Position numbers and translations under genes: made by a program. Under the pieces are notes generated by a model. That model saw nothing but the letters and a program-made list of their open reading frames with translations, had not been told where the DNA came from and searched no databases. A DNA stretch of 64,000 bases, from positions 427,053 through 491,052 of the forward strand of contig NZ_DS990392.1 in NCBI RefSeq assembly GCF_000155475.1, given 5' to 3'. Shown piece by piece: positions 7,426-15,645 of the stretch; position 1 is the stretch's first letter, and each line of letters opens with the position of its first letter. This stretch comes from Helicobacter cinaedi CCUG 18818 = ATCC BAA-847 (lineage in GTDB: Bacteria > Campylobacterota > Campylobacteria > Campylobacterales > Helicobacteraceae).

Positions 7426-7931
7426 TAATTGAGATAATATGTCATCACTACAATAGCTATCATAAGAATAAGCATTGCGGCTAAAAACAATCCTAAAATA
7501 GCCCACGCTGCTAAGTTTTTCCAACTTATTGCCTCTGCATATTTTGAGGCTGTATCACTTACGATACTCCACATATTATTGACTAAAGCACTTGAATTTC
7601 CTGCTGTGCCATAAGCACTTACTCCCGTGCTTACCCACTTGTAAGGAAGTTGAAATATGCGTAAAAAGTCCATATAGTTTTGGTAGCTACTTAATGCGAC
7701 TTTGATTACGATAAAAACACTTATCCATATCATAGCCTTAAACATATCATCTTTGCTAAATCCATCACCTTTTATGCGCATAAAAGCCCATAAAACAAGA
7801 CTTAATCCTAAGAGTGTATAAGCGATATTGTTAGAATATAAGTCCCCAATAGCATTATAAATATTCGCAACGATAGTTTTTCCTGTTTGCTTCAGTAGAT
7901 TAACTATGATTTCAAATATATTTGCTTCCAT
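7425..7931 (-). CDS. TrbL/VirB6-like protein, N-terminal half
   Basis: 168 aa after a strong RBS (AAGGGGAG). It has about four membrane spans, including IAYTLLGLSLVLWAFM and MFKAMIWISVFIVIKVAL. The last helix (AILGLFLAAMLILMIAIVV) is cut by a stop at 7425, where the next gene begins in another frame. VirB6/TrbL proteins form the inner-membrane part of the type IV secretion channel. Either the gene has suffered an indel or the protein is naturally made as two coupled pieces. No homopolymer lies at the junction. Confidence 0.65.
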   Translation of the reverse strand: MEANIFEIIVNLLKQTGKTIVANIYNAIGDLYSNNIAYTLLGLSLVLWAFMRIKGDGFSKDDMFKAMIWISVFIVIKVALSSYQNYMDFLRIFQLPYKWVSTGVSAYGTAGNSSALVNNMWSIVSDTASKYAEAISWKNLAAWAILGLFLAAMLILMIAIVVMTYYLN

Positions 7932-7939
7932 TTCTCCCC

Positions 7940-8923
7940 TTATTCAAACATTTTAGGCAAACCTGCATTATTGTATTGCACTTTTTCCCTGTATTGAGAG
8001 AATGCTTCATATTCTTCAAATATCTTTTTTTGATTCTCTTTGTCTTTGGCTCTGCTCCCTCTTGTAATGGTACGCTTAGATTCCATTTCTTGCTTGTCTA
8101 AAAATTCAATCATTACATTGTTTGAAGTCGCAAGCATTTCATATTGAATTGTGGCAAGTTCTAGAATCCGCCCTAAAAGTGCATTGGTTAAGTTTTGCAC
8201 TTCTGTTTGGGTTTCTGCCTTTCCTGCCTTTTCAATGATTATTTTCATATTCTCGCGGATATTGTAGATATTATAAGGATTATTTTTATCCCCTTGCACT
8301 CCTTGATATTGTTGATAAAACTTAGCCCACTGCCTAAGTTTTTCATCTTTAACTTCTGCTCTTTGATAAGCTCTTTCTGTTTCTATATCTTTGATTTTGT
8401 CTAGCTCCTCTCTATATTTAACAAAATCACCTTTCTTTTTATATTCATCTGCCTTTGCTTGAATCTCATTTTTAATATCAATCATTAAAAGAGGATTATT
8501 AAAAGCATTAAGGCAAGATAGCACTTGTGCGCTATCTTTGTCTATATTTTCATATCCTTTAAGAAGATTCTCCTGTGCATTTTTGAACCTTTCAGTTTGA
8601 GCAAAGAACTCACAGCCCTTATTAAGCCGCTGGAACATTTGAGCAAACTCATTAGGTGTTTTATTGAGTGTGTCAATGCCTTGTATCATATCCCTACCGA
8701 TATTATCTATATTTTGTAGTATTCCCCCTATTCGTCCTGTGTCAATACCTATTTTTCGCAATTCTTTTTCATATTTTATTGATTCTTGTATCATTTGTGT
8801 GTATTGCATTATACTTTGAGCGATTGAGCTTACATCAATTACAGGAAGATTTGCTTGAGCTATGCTAAAGCCTATGCTTAAACAAAAAGCAATGTGAAGT
8901 AGTTTGTGTTGAATAGATTTCAT
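7940..8923 (-). CDS. TrbJ/VirB5-like secreted transfer protein
   Basis: 327 aa with a signal peptide (MKSIQHKLLHIAFCLSIGFS, cleavage near AQA-N). The mature protein begins with VIDVSSIAQSIMQYTQMIQ and is otherwise helical and charged, as in TrbJ/VirB5 proteins, the minor pilus tip components of type IV secretion systems. It has a good RBS (AAAAGGGGAG). The gene order, with this gene before the TrbL-like gene, matches trb-type clusters. TrbJ can also act in entry exclusion together with a TrbK lipoprotein. Confidence 0.7.
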   Translation of the reverse strand: MKSIQHKLLHIAFCLSIGFSIAQANLPVIDVSSIAQSIMQYTQMIQESIKYEKELRKIGIDTGRIGGILQNIDNIGRDMIQGIDTLNKTPNEFAQMFQRLNKGCEFFAQTERFKNAQENLLKGYENIDKDSAQVLSCLNAFNNPLLMIDIKNEIQAKADEYKKKGDFVKYREELDKIKDIETERAYQRAEVKDEKLRQWAKFYQQYQGVQGDKNNPYNIYNIRENMKIIIEKAGKAETQTEVQNLTNALLGRILELATIQYEMLATSNNVMIEFLDKQEMESKRTITRGSRAKDKENQKKIFEEYEAFSQYREKVQYNNAGLPKMFE

Positions 8924-8934
8924 CTTCTCCCCTT

Positions 8935-9363
8935 TTAAAAATCATTTGGCGTGTATTTGTCAAATACCATTTGCCACCCGTATTTATTGCTATATTTGTA
9001 AATAAGCATTATTTGGCAAAACTCGTAATGCTGTTTCATAAATCTAAAAGCTTCGTCTTTTTTGGTAAAGTGCCTACTTTGTAGTTTTGGTTGTGGATTC
9101 TGCACTTTTGGTTTAGGATTTCCAAAAGTGCGGGTTTTCTTTTTTGATATTTCTTGTGGCTCTTGGCTTTGTTCTGCTTCTTGTATTTGTTTGTCTAGAT
9201 TCTCTTGTAGCTCTTTTAGCATTTCCTCGCGTTCTGCTCGTCTTTTTTTATGTTTTGGCTCTTTAAAATTTCTTTGTATATTGTCAATATCTTTTTTGAG
9301 TTGTGCTTTGGCTTCATTTATTTTACCACCTATGCCTATTTTGTAATACACTCTGTAAAACAT
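8935..9363 (-). CDS. Hypothetical protein, first gene of the mobilisation operon
   Basis: 142 aa from the ATG at 9363, chosen because AAAGG precedes it; an upstream TTG at 9432 lacks an RBS. The N-terminal 20 residues are followed by a Lys/Glu-rich helix (residues 25-80), a proline- and lysine-rich linker (KKTRTFGNPKPKVQNPQPK), and a C-terminal domain with Phe, Tyr and Trp (EFCQIMLIYKYSNKYGWQM). I do not recognise the family. Its place before the TrbJ-like gene suggests a role in transfer. Confidence 0.5.
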   Translation of the reverse strand: MFYRVYYKIGIGGKINEAKAQLKKDIDNIQRNFKEPKHKKRRAEREEMLKELQENLDKQIQEAEQSQEPQEISKKKTRTFGNPKPKVQNPQPKLQSRHFTKKDEAFRFMKQHYEFCQIMLIYKYSNKYGWQMVFDKYTPNDF

Positions 9364-9642
9364 AGAATTGCCTTTAGAAGTAAAAATGTAGAGTGGGATT
9401 AAGAGATAATCCCACAAGCTCTTTAATGTCAAAAGATGAGCTTTGTAATTATCCTAAAATTGCAAAGCTTTTTAAAGCATTTTGAGCAAATTTCCTCTTT
9501 AATTTTGCAACAAAAAATTAAGAATGACTGAATCGCAACCTTAACAAAGTCTTAATTTTCTGCGTGGCTCTCTTTTTAACTAATATTGTTTTTAACTCTT
9601 TTTACGAGGCTTACAAAGCCCTATTTTACGAGCTTAATTTTT

Positions 9643-9676
9643 GCTATTCTACATTTTTCAATGTGTTACGAATAGC
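9643..9676. repeat. Hairpin in the gap upstream of the mobilisation operon, possible oriT or oriV
   Basis: GCTATTC (9643-9649) and GAATAGC (9670-9676) are inverted repeats, with an inner ACATT/AATGT pair. A second small hairpin, GGCTT-ACA-AAGCC, lies at 9608-9620. The short motif TTTTACGAG occurs twice nearby (about 9600 and 9625). The 333-bp gap 9364-9696 holds no gene. It must carry the operon promoter and is a reasonable place for the nick site or replication origin. Confidence 0.3.
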
Positions 9677-9696
9677 GACAATAGAATAATAAGGGG

Positions 9697-9990
9697 TTAT
9701 TTTTTAGGGGTTGTAGGTTTCCAAAGATTGCTTTTATAAATTGCTAGAATAGTGATACAATCTTTACTTATGGCAAAAGGTATCACATAGCCTTTATATA
9801 TAAGGTCTCTTATGTCCTCTTGATTGATTTGTGGATTCTTTCTGTAAGCTTTTGGTCTTGAGCGTAAAGCATGGATTTTTGCCATAAGTTCATTATGAAA
9901 AGATTCTGCATTGCTAGGGCTGTGCTGTGCGATATAGTCCAAAATAGCATTTAAAGAAGTGCTAAAATGCTTACTGAAACTAATTTGCAT
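9697..9990 (-). CDS. RelE/ParE-family toxin
   Basis: 97 aa. The pattern is that of the RelE/ParE fold: an N-terminal helical pair (FSTSLNAILDYIAQHSPSNAESFHNEL), a basic segment with spaced Arg (LRSRPKAYRKN), then beta strands ending in VIPFAISKDCITILAIYKSNLW. It overlaps the antitoxin gene by 11 nt, the usual antitoxin-first arrangement. Type II toxins of this fold cleave mRNA on the ribosome or poison gyrase; which applies here cannot be told. The pair would penalise loss of the element. Confidence 0.8.
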   Translation of the reverse strand: MQISFSKHFSTSLNAILDYIAQHSPSNAESFHNELMAKIHALRSRPKAYRKNPQINQEDIRDLIYKGYVIPFAISKDCITILAIYKSNLWKPTTPKK

Positions 9991-10225
9991 ATTTTGCCCT
10001 TAGGCTCTTTAAATGTGCTTGAGCTTGTTTGTCAAGCTCTTCAAAGCTTATGATTTCTAGCTCTCCGTGCTTGTATTGCGTATGTATCTCTTTAAGATTC
10101 TGTGTATCGGCTTTGCTTAAATCCGCTTCGGTCCTTGTGGCTTTAACTTTGAGGTTTGCAATCTTAGCCATTTCTCGCACTGCCTTTAAGAATTCTTTGT
10201 TTGCATTTTCTATGGTAATAGTCAT
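9980..10225 (-). CDS. Antitoxin partner of the RelE/ParE toxin
   Basis: 81 aa, with a strong RBS (AAAGGGGC). The N-terminus MTITIENANKEFLKAV resembles the start of many RelB/Phd-like antitoxins. The charged, helical C-terminus (LEIISFEELDKQAQAHLKSL) is the likely toxin-wrapping part. It is placed directly upstream of and overlapping the toxin. Such antitoxins usually bind their own promoter with the toxin. Confidence 0.7.
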   Translation of the reverse strand: MTITIENANKEFLKAVREMAKIANLKVKATRTEADLSKADTQNLKEIHTQYKHGELEIISFEELDKQAQAHLKSLRAKYAN

Positions 10226-10235
10226 CTTTGCCCCT

Positions 10236-11357
10236 TTATTTCAAAAGTGATTTTAAGGCTTTGCTTTTTTCGTATAGCTCTAGCTTCTCCGCGCTCATCG
10301 CTTCTATATCTCCTATTGTGAGCCTAGTATATAGAGCCGCTTTGTAGGTATTACATAAATGCTCTATATGTTTTATTGCGTTCCAATCCCTGCAAGGGAT
10401 TTTTACGCGTAAGGCTCTCCAATTCTCCACAAGGATAAAAACGCCATTTTCATTATGACTTGTGTCTATGATGCGCCATACATTCCTAAAATCTTTTGCC
10501 TTACCCATTGCAAAAGATTCTCTGATTAAGAATTTTGCCTTATCTGCGATATTCCTATATCGTGCCATTAGTCGCTTATTCTGCCCCTCTAATCGCTTAT
10601 TTATTCCTTTATAATCAAAGGTAAAAATAAGCTCATCTACTTTCTTGCCTACTTTTTCGGTTTGTATGTCTAGCAACTCCACATTAAAAGCATTAAGTAG
10701 CATATCTTTTCTAAAGTTTGTGAGGATTTTTTGATTAAATACTCCAAAATCTTTTCGTTCAGCTCTATGTCGTGGCAAACCCAAAGTATCGCATAGTGTC
10801 TTATAATCAATAATTAAACATTGGCGATTCTGTCTTAGCTCTGTGAGAAGCATAATATAAAGTCGTATGCTATAAAAGCTTCGTAAGTCTTTGATTTCTG
10901 TGTAATTAAATTTTACAAAACCACGCCTAAGCTCTAAGAAAAAAGGCTTAAGCGTATCATTAAATTTAAATTTTAAAAATGCTTTATCATCTTGTTTTTT
11001 AATATATTTAAAAAATGGAACAGCAATAGCAGATTCCCCATTATCGCTAAAATAGGTTTTTTCAGCTAATTTCTGCATAATATCGTATAAATAGGATTCG
11101 TTATTTATGTTTTTCTCGTGTTGTAAAATTTCTGCTAATTCTCTTGTTGTAACTTCTTGCTCTATAAATTCGCTTTGATTGACCGAATCAAGCGTAGCTA
11201 ACATTGCAAGGAGTATTTTAAACTCAGATACACTCATATTGAAACGGGCATAAGAAAAATCATTAAGTTGCACGATTACTGGCCTCTTTAAATCTATTTT
11301 CTTTCTATTATAGCATTTATTTATATTGTTTTTCTTATTTTTCTCTGTTTTTCTCAA
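10236..11357 (-). CDS. Rep_3-family plasmid replication initiator, 5' end cut by the dif junction
   Basis: 373 codons from a TTG at 11357. The winged-helix initiator fold of the Rep_3/RepB family is evident: NMSVSEFKILLAML near residue 40, VKFNYTEIKDLRSFYSIRLYIMLLTEL in the middle (the SIRLY helix is typical), and LIIDYKTLCDTLGLP afterwards. In the integrated state the frame extends upstream to a stop at 11430 with no ATG or GTG and no RBS. If the dif sites are joined, 15 further residues are added from a GTG at 3627, giving 388 aa. So the dif site lies within codons 7-16 of the intact gene. Residual expression from the TTG, or from an internal ATG near 11237, remains possible. Confidence 0.85.
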   Translation of the reverse strand: MRKTEKNKKNNINKCYNRKKIDLKRPVIVQLNDFSYARFNMSVSEFKILLAMLATLDSVNQSEFIEQEVTTRELAEILQHEKNINNESYLYDIMQKLAEKTYFSDNGESAIAVPFFKYIKKQDDKAFLKFKFNDTLKPFFLELRRGFVKFNYTEIKDLRSFYSIRLYIMLLTELRQNRQCLIIDYKTLCDTLGLPRHRAERKDFGVFNQKILTNFRKDMLLNAFNVELLDIQTEKVGKKVDELIFTFDYKGINKRLEGQNKRLMARYRNIADKAKFLIRESFAMGKAKDFRNVWRIIDTSHNENGVFILVENWRALRVKIPCRDWNAIKHIEHLCNTYKAALYTRLTIGDIEAMSAEKLELYEKSKALKSLLK

Positions 11358-11384
11358 AGTTTGATTACTATACTTTTCAAACTT
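11357..11384 (+). other. Right dif-like XerH site (attR)
   Basis: Left arm AAGTTTGATTA (11357-11367), centre CTATAC (11368-11373), right arm TTTTCAAACTT (11374-11384). The left arm matches the inverse of the right arm at 9 of 11 positions. It differs from the left site only in the left arm, as expected if the left arm comes from the plasmid and the right arm from the chromosome. It overlaps the rep coding frame. Confidence 0.78.
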
Positions 11385-11486
11385 TTTTATATATTGCCAT
11401 TGCCATAGTGCGTCCCTTGTCTCACAATATTACCCTTTCAATGCTAGAATGTGTTTGCAAAATTCAAGGATTCAAGGAGAATTGTG

Positions 11487-12068
11487 ATGAAAAATGTAAT
11501 GGTGCCGATTGCTAGGGGTTTTGAGGAAATAGAGCTTGTGAGCGTGGTGGATATTTTACGCCGTGCTGGAGTGCGTGTTGTGTTGGTAAGTTTAGATTCT
11601 CATAAACGAGTGCTTGGAGCACACAATATCGTTATTGAAGCTGATAATGCCTTGCCAGAGTTTGATAGTGAAGATTTTGATGCGATTATCTTAGTCGGGG
11701 GTTATAATGGTATGCAGAATCTTGCCAACAACGAGCTCGTAACACTTTGGCTCAAGCAGTTTGAAAACTCACAAAAGCTTATTGCTGCTATTTGTGCCTC
11801 CCCTATCGTGCTTGATAAGGCAGGGGTGCTAAAGGGGGATTTTACCTGTTATCCGGGCTGTGAATCTCAAATCAATATGGAAAAGAAAAATAAAAAATCA
11901 AGTGCTGTTGTTAAAAATGGTAACATTATTACTTCCACAGGTCCTGCCACAGCGGTTGTATTTGCCCTTGAGCTGACAAAAGAACTTTGTGGCGAAACAA
12001 AAGCAAAAGAGCTGTATGACGAACTGCAAATGCCTACCTTAAGCGAGTTTCTCCATACTTCCGCTTAA
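11487..12068 (+). CDS. DJ-1/PfpI-family protein
   Basis: 193 aa from the ATG at 11487, which follows AAGGAGA. The DJ-1 fold is clear: MVPIARGFEEIELVSVVDILRRAG at the N-terminus, the nucleophile elbow with the reactive cysteine (LIAAICASPIVL, about residue 106), and the STGPATAVVFALEL helix near the end. Members act as glyoxalases, protein or nucleotide deglycases, or chaperones; the exact activity cannot be told. A TAGAAT -10 box lies at about 11443. It is the first chromosomal gene right of the integrated plasmid. Confidence 0.88.
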   Translation: MKNVMVPIARGFEEIELVSVVDILRRAGVRVVLVSLDSHKRVLGAHNIVIEADNALPEFDSEDFDAIILVGGYNGMQNLANNELVTLWLKQFENSQKLIAAICASPIVLDKAGVLKGDFTCYPGCESQINMEKKNKKSSAVVKNGNIITSTGPATAVVFALELTKELCGETKAKELYDELQMPTLSEFLHTSA

Positions 12069-12091
12069 ATTTTACGCCCTAAGCTTTACGC

Positions 12092-13336
12092 TTAAAGCCC
12101 TGCCCCATACATCTGCATAGTTACACAATGCAAACTTCCGTGCCATAGAATAAGTGAGCGGCAGTCTATCCCCACTACCCTATGGTTAGGCAAAGCTTGA
12201 GCTAGAATTTTTAACGCCTTTTCATCATTTATATCATCATAAGTTGGCACAAGCAGGGCGTTATTCACAAACAAAAAATTCGCATAGCTTGCTGGTAGTC
12301 GTTTCCCATTTTCATCAAAAATCGCCCTTGTAAAAGGCAGGGCTACAAGCTTGTAGGGCTCTCTATTTGGCTGATTCAAGACTTGAAGCTCACTCTCCAT
12401 AAGTGCTAAAGCTTGAAAATGCTCATCCTTTTCATCTTCGCATTTTATATACGCAATCGTATCTTTTGAAATAAATCTCGCTAGTGTATCAATATGACTA
12501 TCAGTGTCATCTCCGGCAAGGTAGCCTTGTGTGAGCCATAGCATAGAATCTAGCCCAAAATATGCTTTCAGCTTAGATTCTATCTCCACTTGGGAAAGAT
12601 GCGGATTGCGATTAGATTCTAACAAACATTGCGTATTTGTCAAAAGCACCCCTGCCCCATTGCTATCAATACTCCCACCTTCAAGCACCATATCCATTTG
12701 CCTTGTAAGCTCTGGTCTAAACACAGCCCTTGTGATGGCATTATCATAAAATGCGGGGTATTTAAGCCCCCAACCATTAAATGTAAAATCAAGCAGTTGA
12801 ATCTGCCTATCCCCCTGCCCCGCTTTGTTTTGAGCCATATTTTGAGATGGATTCTGTGCTAGATTCTGCGGAGATTCTAATTCTACGCTTATCGCACCAA
12901 AATCCCTAGCCCAAGTGTCGTTTGTAGGCACTCGCGCAATATGCAGACTAAAAGCACTATTGCCCCCAAAGTTGGCAAGATATTTTGACTTAGGATTTTG
13001 TATCAGGGTATGAGGCACAGATTGATTAAAAAGATTCTTAATATACTCATCATCTTGCGTTTTCATAAAGTCAGCATTCGTAGAATCCCTAGAATCCGCA
13101 GAATCTAAAGCCTTGCTAAAATACTTTTTGACAATCTCAAAGCCTTCATCATCTTGCGTATCAACACATAAAATCACAGATTCAAAGCACACAATATGCT
13201 CTATGATGTCTAAAAAACACGCCCTTGCTTTGTGTATATGCTCCGCCCAATCGCTATTTTGATGTGGGAATGCCATAAAAATAGCAAGTTGCTTCTCCCA
13301 CTCCGCCTTTAATCTCACACCCTTTTTCATCGCCAT
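12092..13336 (-). CDS. aguA: Agmatine deiminase / peptidyl-arginine deiminase family
   Basis: 414 aa. The family signatures are present: PHQNSDWAEH near the start, NDTWARDFG, LEGGSIDSNGAG, GYLAGDDTDSHIDTLARF, and the catalytic Cys in GSLHCVTMQ about ten residues from the end. These enzymes convert agmatine to N-carbamoylputrescine and ammonia in putrescine synthesis. RBS AAAGGAAG precedes the start. It is convergent with the DJ-1 gene. About 50 residues in the middle (AQNPSQNMAQNKAGQ) form a low-complexity insert. Confidence 0.9.
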   Translation of the reverse strand: MAMKKGVRLKAEWEKQLAIFMAFPHQNSDWAEHIHKARACFLDIIEHIVCFESVILCVDTQDDEGFEIVKKYFSKALDSADSRDSTNADFMKTQDDEYIKNLFNQSVPHTLIQNPKSKYLANFGGNSAFSLHIARVPTNDTWARDFGAISVELESPQNLAQNPSQNMAQNKAGQGDRQIQLLDFTFNGWGLKYPAFYDNAITRAVFRPELTRQMDMVLEGGSIDSNGAGVLLTNTQCLLESNRNPHLSQVEIESKLKAYFGLDSMLWLTQGYLAGDDTDSHIDTLARFISKDTIAYIKCEDEKDEHFQALALMESELQVLNQPNREPYKLVALPFTRAIFDENGKRLPASYANFLFVNNALLVPTYDDINDEKALKILAQALPNHRVVGIDCRSLILWHGSLHCVTMQMYGAGL

Positions 13337-13401
13337 AAACTTCCTTTATCATTTTGTGGAATAATTCTAACATTTTATTTTAGGGTTTTTAAAGGGGTGT
13401 G

Positions 13402-14544
13402 ATGATTTTAAGTATAGAATCTAGTTGTGATGATAGCTCTTTGGCTTTAACGCGTATTATTGATAAAAAGCTTATTTATCATATTAAAATCTCTCAAGAT
13501 TCTGAGCATAGCACTTATGGTGGTATAGTGCCAGAAATCGCTTCAAGACTCCACGCTAAAAGGCTTCCAGAGATTCTAAAAAAGCTAAAAATGTTTTTAA
13601 ATAATGATTTATCACTCATCAAAGCCGTGGCTGTTACCACGCGTCCGGGGCTTAGTGTAACGCTTATTGAAGGCTTAATGATGGCAAAGACTTTATGTCT
13701 TGGACTGCAGATTCCACTCATTTGTGTCAATCATCTTAAGGGGCATATTTACTCACTTTGTATTAGCAAAGATTTTGCGACAGATTCTGCTAAAGATTCT
13801 AGGAAAAACGCCCCGCCCCCGCTTTTAGAATCTCATTTAAAATCTCATACAGAATCCCTTTTAGAATCTCGGCAAAACAAGCAAGATTCTCTAGGCGTTT
13901 TGCTCGTCTCGGGCGGACATACGCAGATTCTGCAAGTTAATGATTTTCATCATATCAGCATTATCGCTCAAAGCCTTGATGATAGCTTTGGGGAAAGCTT
14001 TGATAAGGTTGCAAAGCATTTGAATCTAGGCTATCCGGGCGGTCCGCAAGTGGAGCGTTACGCTAAGAATTGTGAAATCAATCAATATAAACCCTATGAG
14101 TTTCCTATCCCACTTTTACATAATAAAAAGTTGGAATTTAGTTTTTCAGGGCTAAAAAATGCGGTGAGACTAGCCATACAGGAGATGGAGCAACCGCTTA
14201 GTTTGCAGGACATCGCAAGTATTTCTAAAGGGTTTCAAAACGCAGCGTGTGAGCATATTGTGAGAAAAACTCGGCTATTTTTTCAACATTTTGAAGGCAA
14301 ATACTTCGCCATTGTCGGTGGGGCGAGTGCGAATACATATCTGCGTGAAAGAATGAGTGAGCTTTGTAATGAGTTTGATAAGGAGCTATACTTAGCGGAT
14401 TTGGAGTTTTGCTCTGATAATGCTGCGATGATAGGACGCGTGGGCGTGGAGCATTATTTGAGAGATGAATTTACCCCATTGCTTGAAGCCCAAATCGCCC
14501 CAAAAAGCCTAAAAGGCGATTTTGTGGAATCTGCGACTTTTTAG
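13402..14544 (+). CDS. tsaD: tRNA N6-threonylcarbamoyladenosine transferase subunit TsaD
   Basis: 380 aa from the ATG at 13402; an in-frame GTG at 13399 sits too close to the AAAGGGG site. Metal-binding His111 and His115 lie in NHLKGH, with SGGHTQIL and GLKNAVR further on and GGASANTYLR near the end. TsaD, with TsaB, TsaC and TsaE, adds the t6A base at position 37 of ANN-decoding tRNAs. A lineage insert rich in Ser, Leu and His (KDSRKNAPPPLLESHLKSH) separates the two metal motifs. Confidence in function is high. Confidence 0.95.
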   Translation: MILSIESSCDDSSLALTRIIDKKLIYHIKISQDSEHSTYGGIVPEIASRLHAKRLPEILKKLKMFLNNDLSLIKAVAVTTRPGLSVTLIEGLMMAKTLCLGLQIPLICVNHLKGHIYSLCISKDFATDSAKDSRKNAPPPLLESHLKSHTESLLESRQNKQDSLGVLLVSGGHTQILQVNDFHHISIIAQSLDDSFGESFDKVAKHLNLGYPGGPQVERYAKNCEINQYKPYEFPIPLLHNKKLEFSFSGLKNAVRLAIQEMEQPLSLQDIASISKGFQNAACEHIVRKTRLFFQHFEGKYFAIVGGASANTYLRERMSELCNEFDKELYLADLEFCSDNAAMIGRVGVEHYLRDEFTPLLEAQIAPKSLKGDFVESATF

Positions 14545-14605
14545 TCTTAAAAATCTAGCATTAAAATTTAGCCCTACTCTAAACAGCCTTAAGATAAGCC
14601 CCATT

Positions 14606-15616
14606 TTAAGATAGCTCTAACATTCTATCAAGGGCAATTTTCGCCCACTTTTGAACTTCAGAATCTAAAAATACTTCATTTATAGGCTTATTATCTTCAT
14701 AGGCTAAAAGCACATCATACACATCTTGCAGTGTTGTCTCGTTCATCGTGGGGCATTGAGGCTTACTAGAGCTTAGCACAAAGGTAGTTTGTTTGCTTTC
14801 AAACTTAGGACGCAAACGATTGACGAGATTAAATTCCGTGCCAACAGCAACCTTTTGCTCTAAAGGCAAGTCTTGCACATATTTGATGATTTGGCTTGTA
14901 GAGCCGACAAAATCCGCCAAATCCACCACGCTAGGATCGCATTCTGGATGCACGACAATCTTAATATCCTCAAACTTATTGCGATAAAACGCAACATCTT
15001 CAGGTGTGAAAAGCTGATGCACGGAGCAGAATCCATCATAGCAAATCACATCAGAATCTAGCACTTTTTGTTTAGAATCTACCCGCAGTAAGCTTGATTT
15101 TTTATTATCCGCCTTGGCTAGATTCTCCCCCAAACACCTATCTGGGAGAAAAAAGATTTTCTTATTTTGTGCCTTAGCAAAGTCAAAGATTTTTGAGGCA
15201 TTAGCACTTGTGCAGACAAGCCCACCCATTTGAGCGACTTTCGCCTTGACATCGGCATTTGAGTTAATGTAAGTAATGGGGAAAATCTGATCTCTGCTCA
15301 AACCATAAGATTCTAAAAGTGCGATACTTTCATCAAAATATTCACTATCAATCATTCTTGCCATAGAGCAACAGGCTAAACGGGGCATAATCACGCGTTT
15401 ATGCGGTGCTAAGACTTTCACACTCTGCCCCATAAACGCCACGCCACAAAACACGATAAGGTTTTTTTCACTCATTGAAGCCTTGCGTGAAAGCTCCAAA
15501 CTATCGCCGCACAAATCCGCTAAGGCTACCACTTCATCTTTTTGATAATAATGTGCTACTAAAAGTCCATCAAGTTTTTGTAATAAATCTTTAATTTTAT
15601 TTTGTAATTCCTGCAT
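14606..15616 (-). CDS. nadA: Quinolinate synthase A
   Basis: 336 aa. The protein opens with the family motif [10 protein letters not shown] and has [24 protein letters not shown] and three cysteine sites suited to the [4Fe-4S] cluster: [17 protein letters not shown] and [12 protein letters not shown]. It condenses iminoaspartate with dihydroxyacetone phosphate to quinolinate in NAD synthesis. psd lies directly upstream on the same strand, the order I know from H. pylori, though nadC is about 6 kb away here. Confidence 0.95.
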   Translation of the reverse strand: MQELQNKIKDLLQKLDGLLVAHYYQKDEVVALADLCGDSLELSRKASMSEKNLIVFCGVAFMGQSVKVLAPHKRVIMPRLACCSMARMIDSEYFDESIALLESYGLSRDQIFPITYINSNADVKAKVAQMGGLVCTSANASKIFDFAKAQNKKIFFLPDRCLGENLAKADNKKSSLLRVDSKQKVLDSDVICYDGFCSVHQLFTPEDVAFYRNKFEDIKIVVHPECDPSVVDLADFVGSTSQIIKYVQDLPLEQKVAVGTEFNLVNRLRPKFESKQTTFVLSSSKPQCPTMNETTLQDVYDVLLAYEDNKPINEVFLDSEVQKWAKIALDRMLELS

Positions 15617-15645
15617 TGTTTTTACCTATCCTTTAATGCTTACCT

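Larger units (their letters stand above)
3582..11384. mobile_element. Plasmid integrated at dif, 7,775-bp unit
   Basis: The segment lies between two dif-like sites with identical centre and right arm. It contains only plasmid-type genes: a Rep_3 initiator, a toxin-antitoxin pair, a relaxase, TrbJ- and TrbL-like transfer proteins and small accessory genes, all on the minus strand. No integrase is encoded inside, so the host XerH just outside is the likely enzyme. Recombination between the sites would release a 7,775-bp circle (3599-11373) and leave one dif with arms AGTTATGAAAA and TTTTCAAACTT. In that circle the rep gene becomes complete. The layout fits an integrative element that exploits Xer recombination. 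Confidence 0.82.

Noticed and set aside
3582-11384. Integrated element as a prophage or a TnPZ-type transposon
   Set aside because: No phage structural or lysis genes and no internal XerT-type recombinase; the gene set is that of a plasmid.
12080-12094. Terminator between the DJ-1 and agmatine deiminase genes
   Set aside because: TAAGC/GCTTA is only a 5-bp stem without a T run and overlaps a stop codon.
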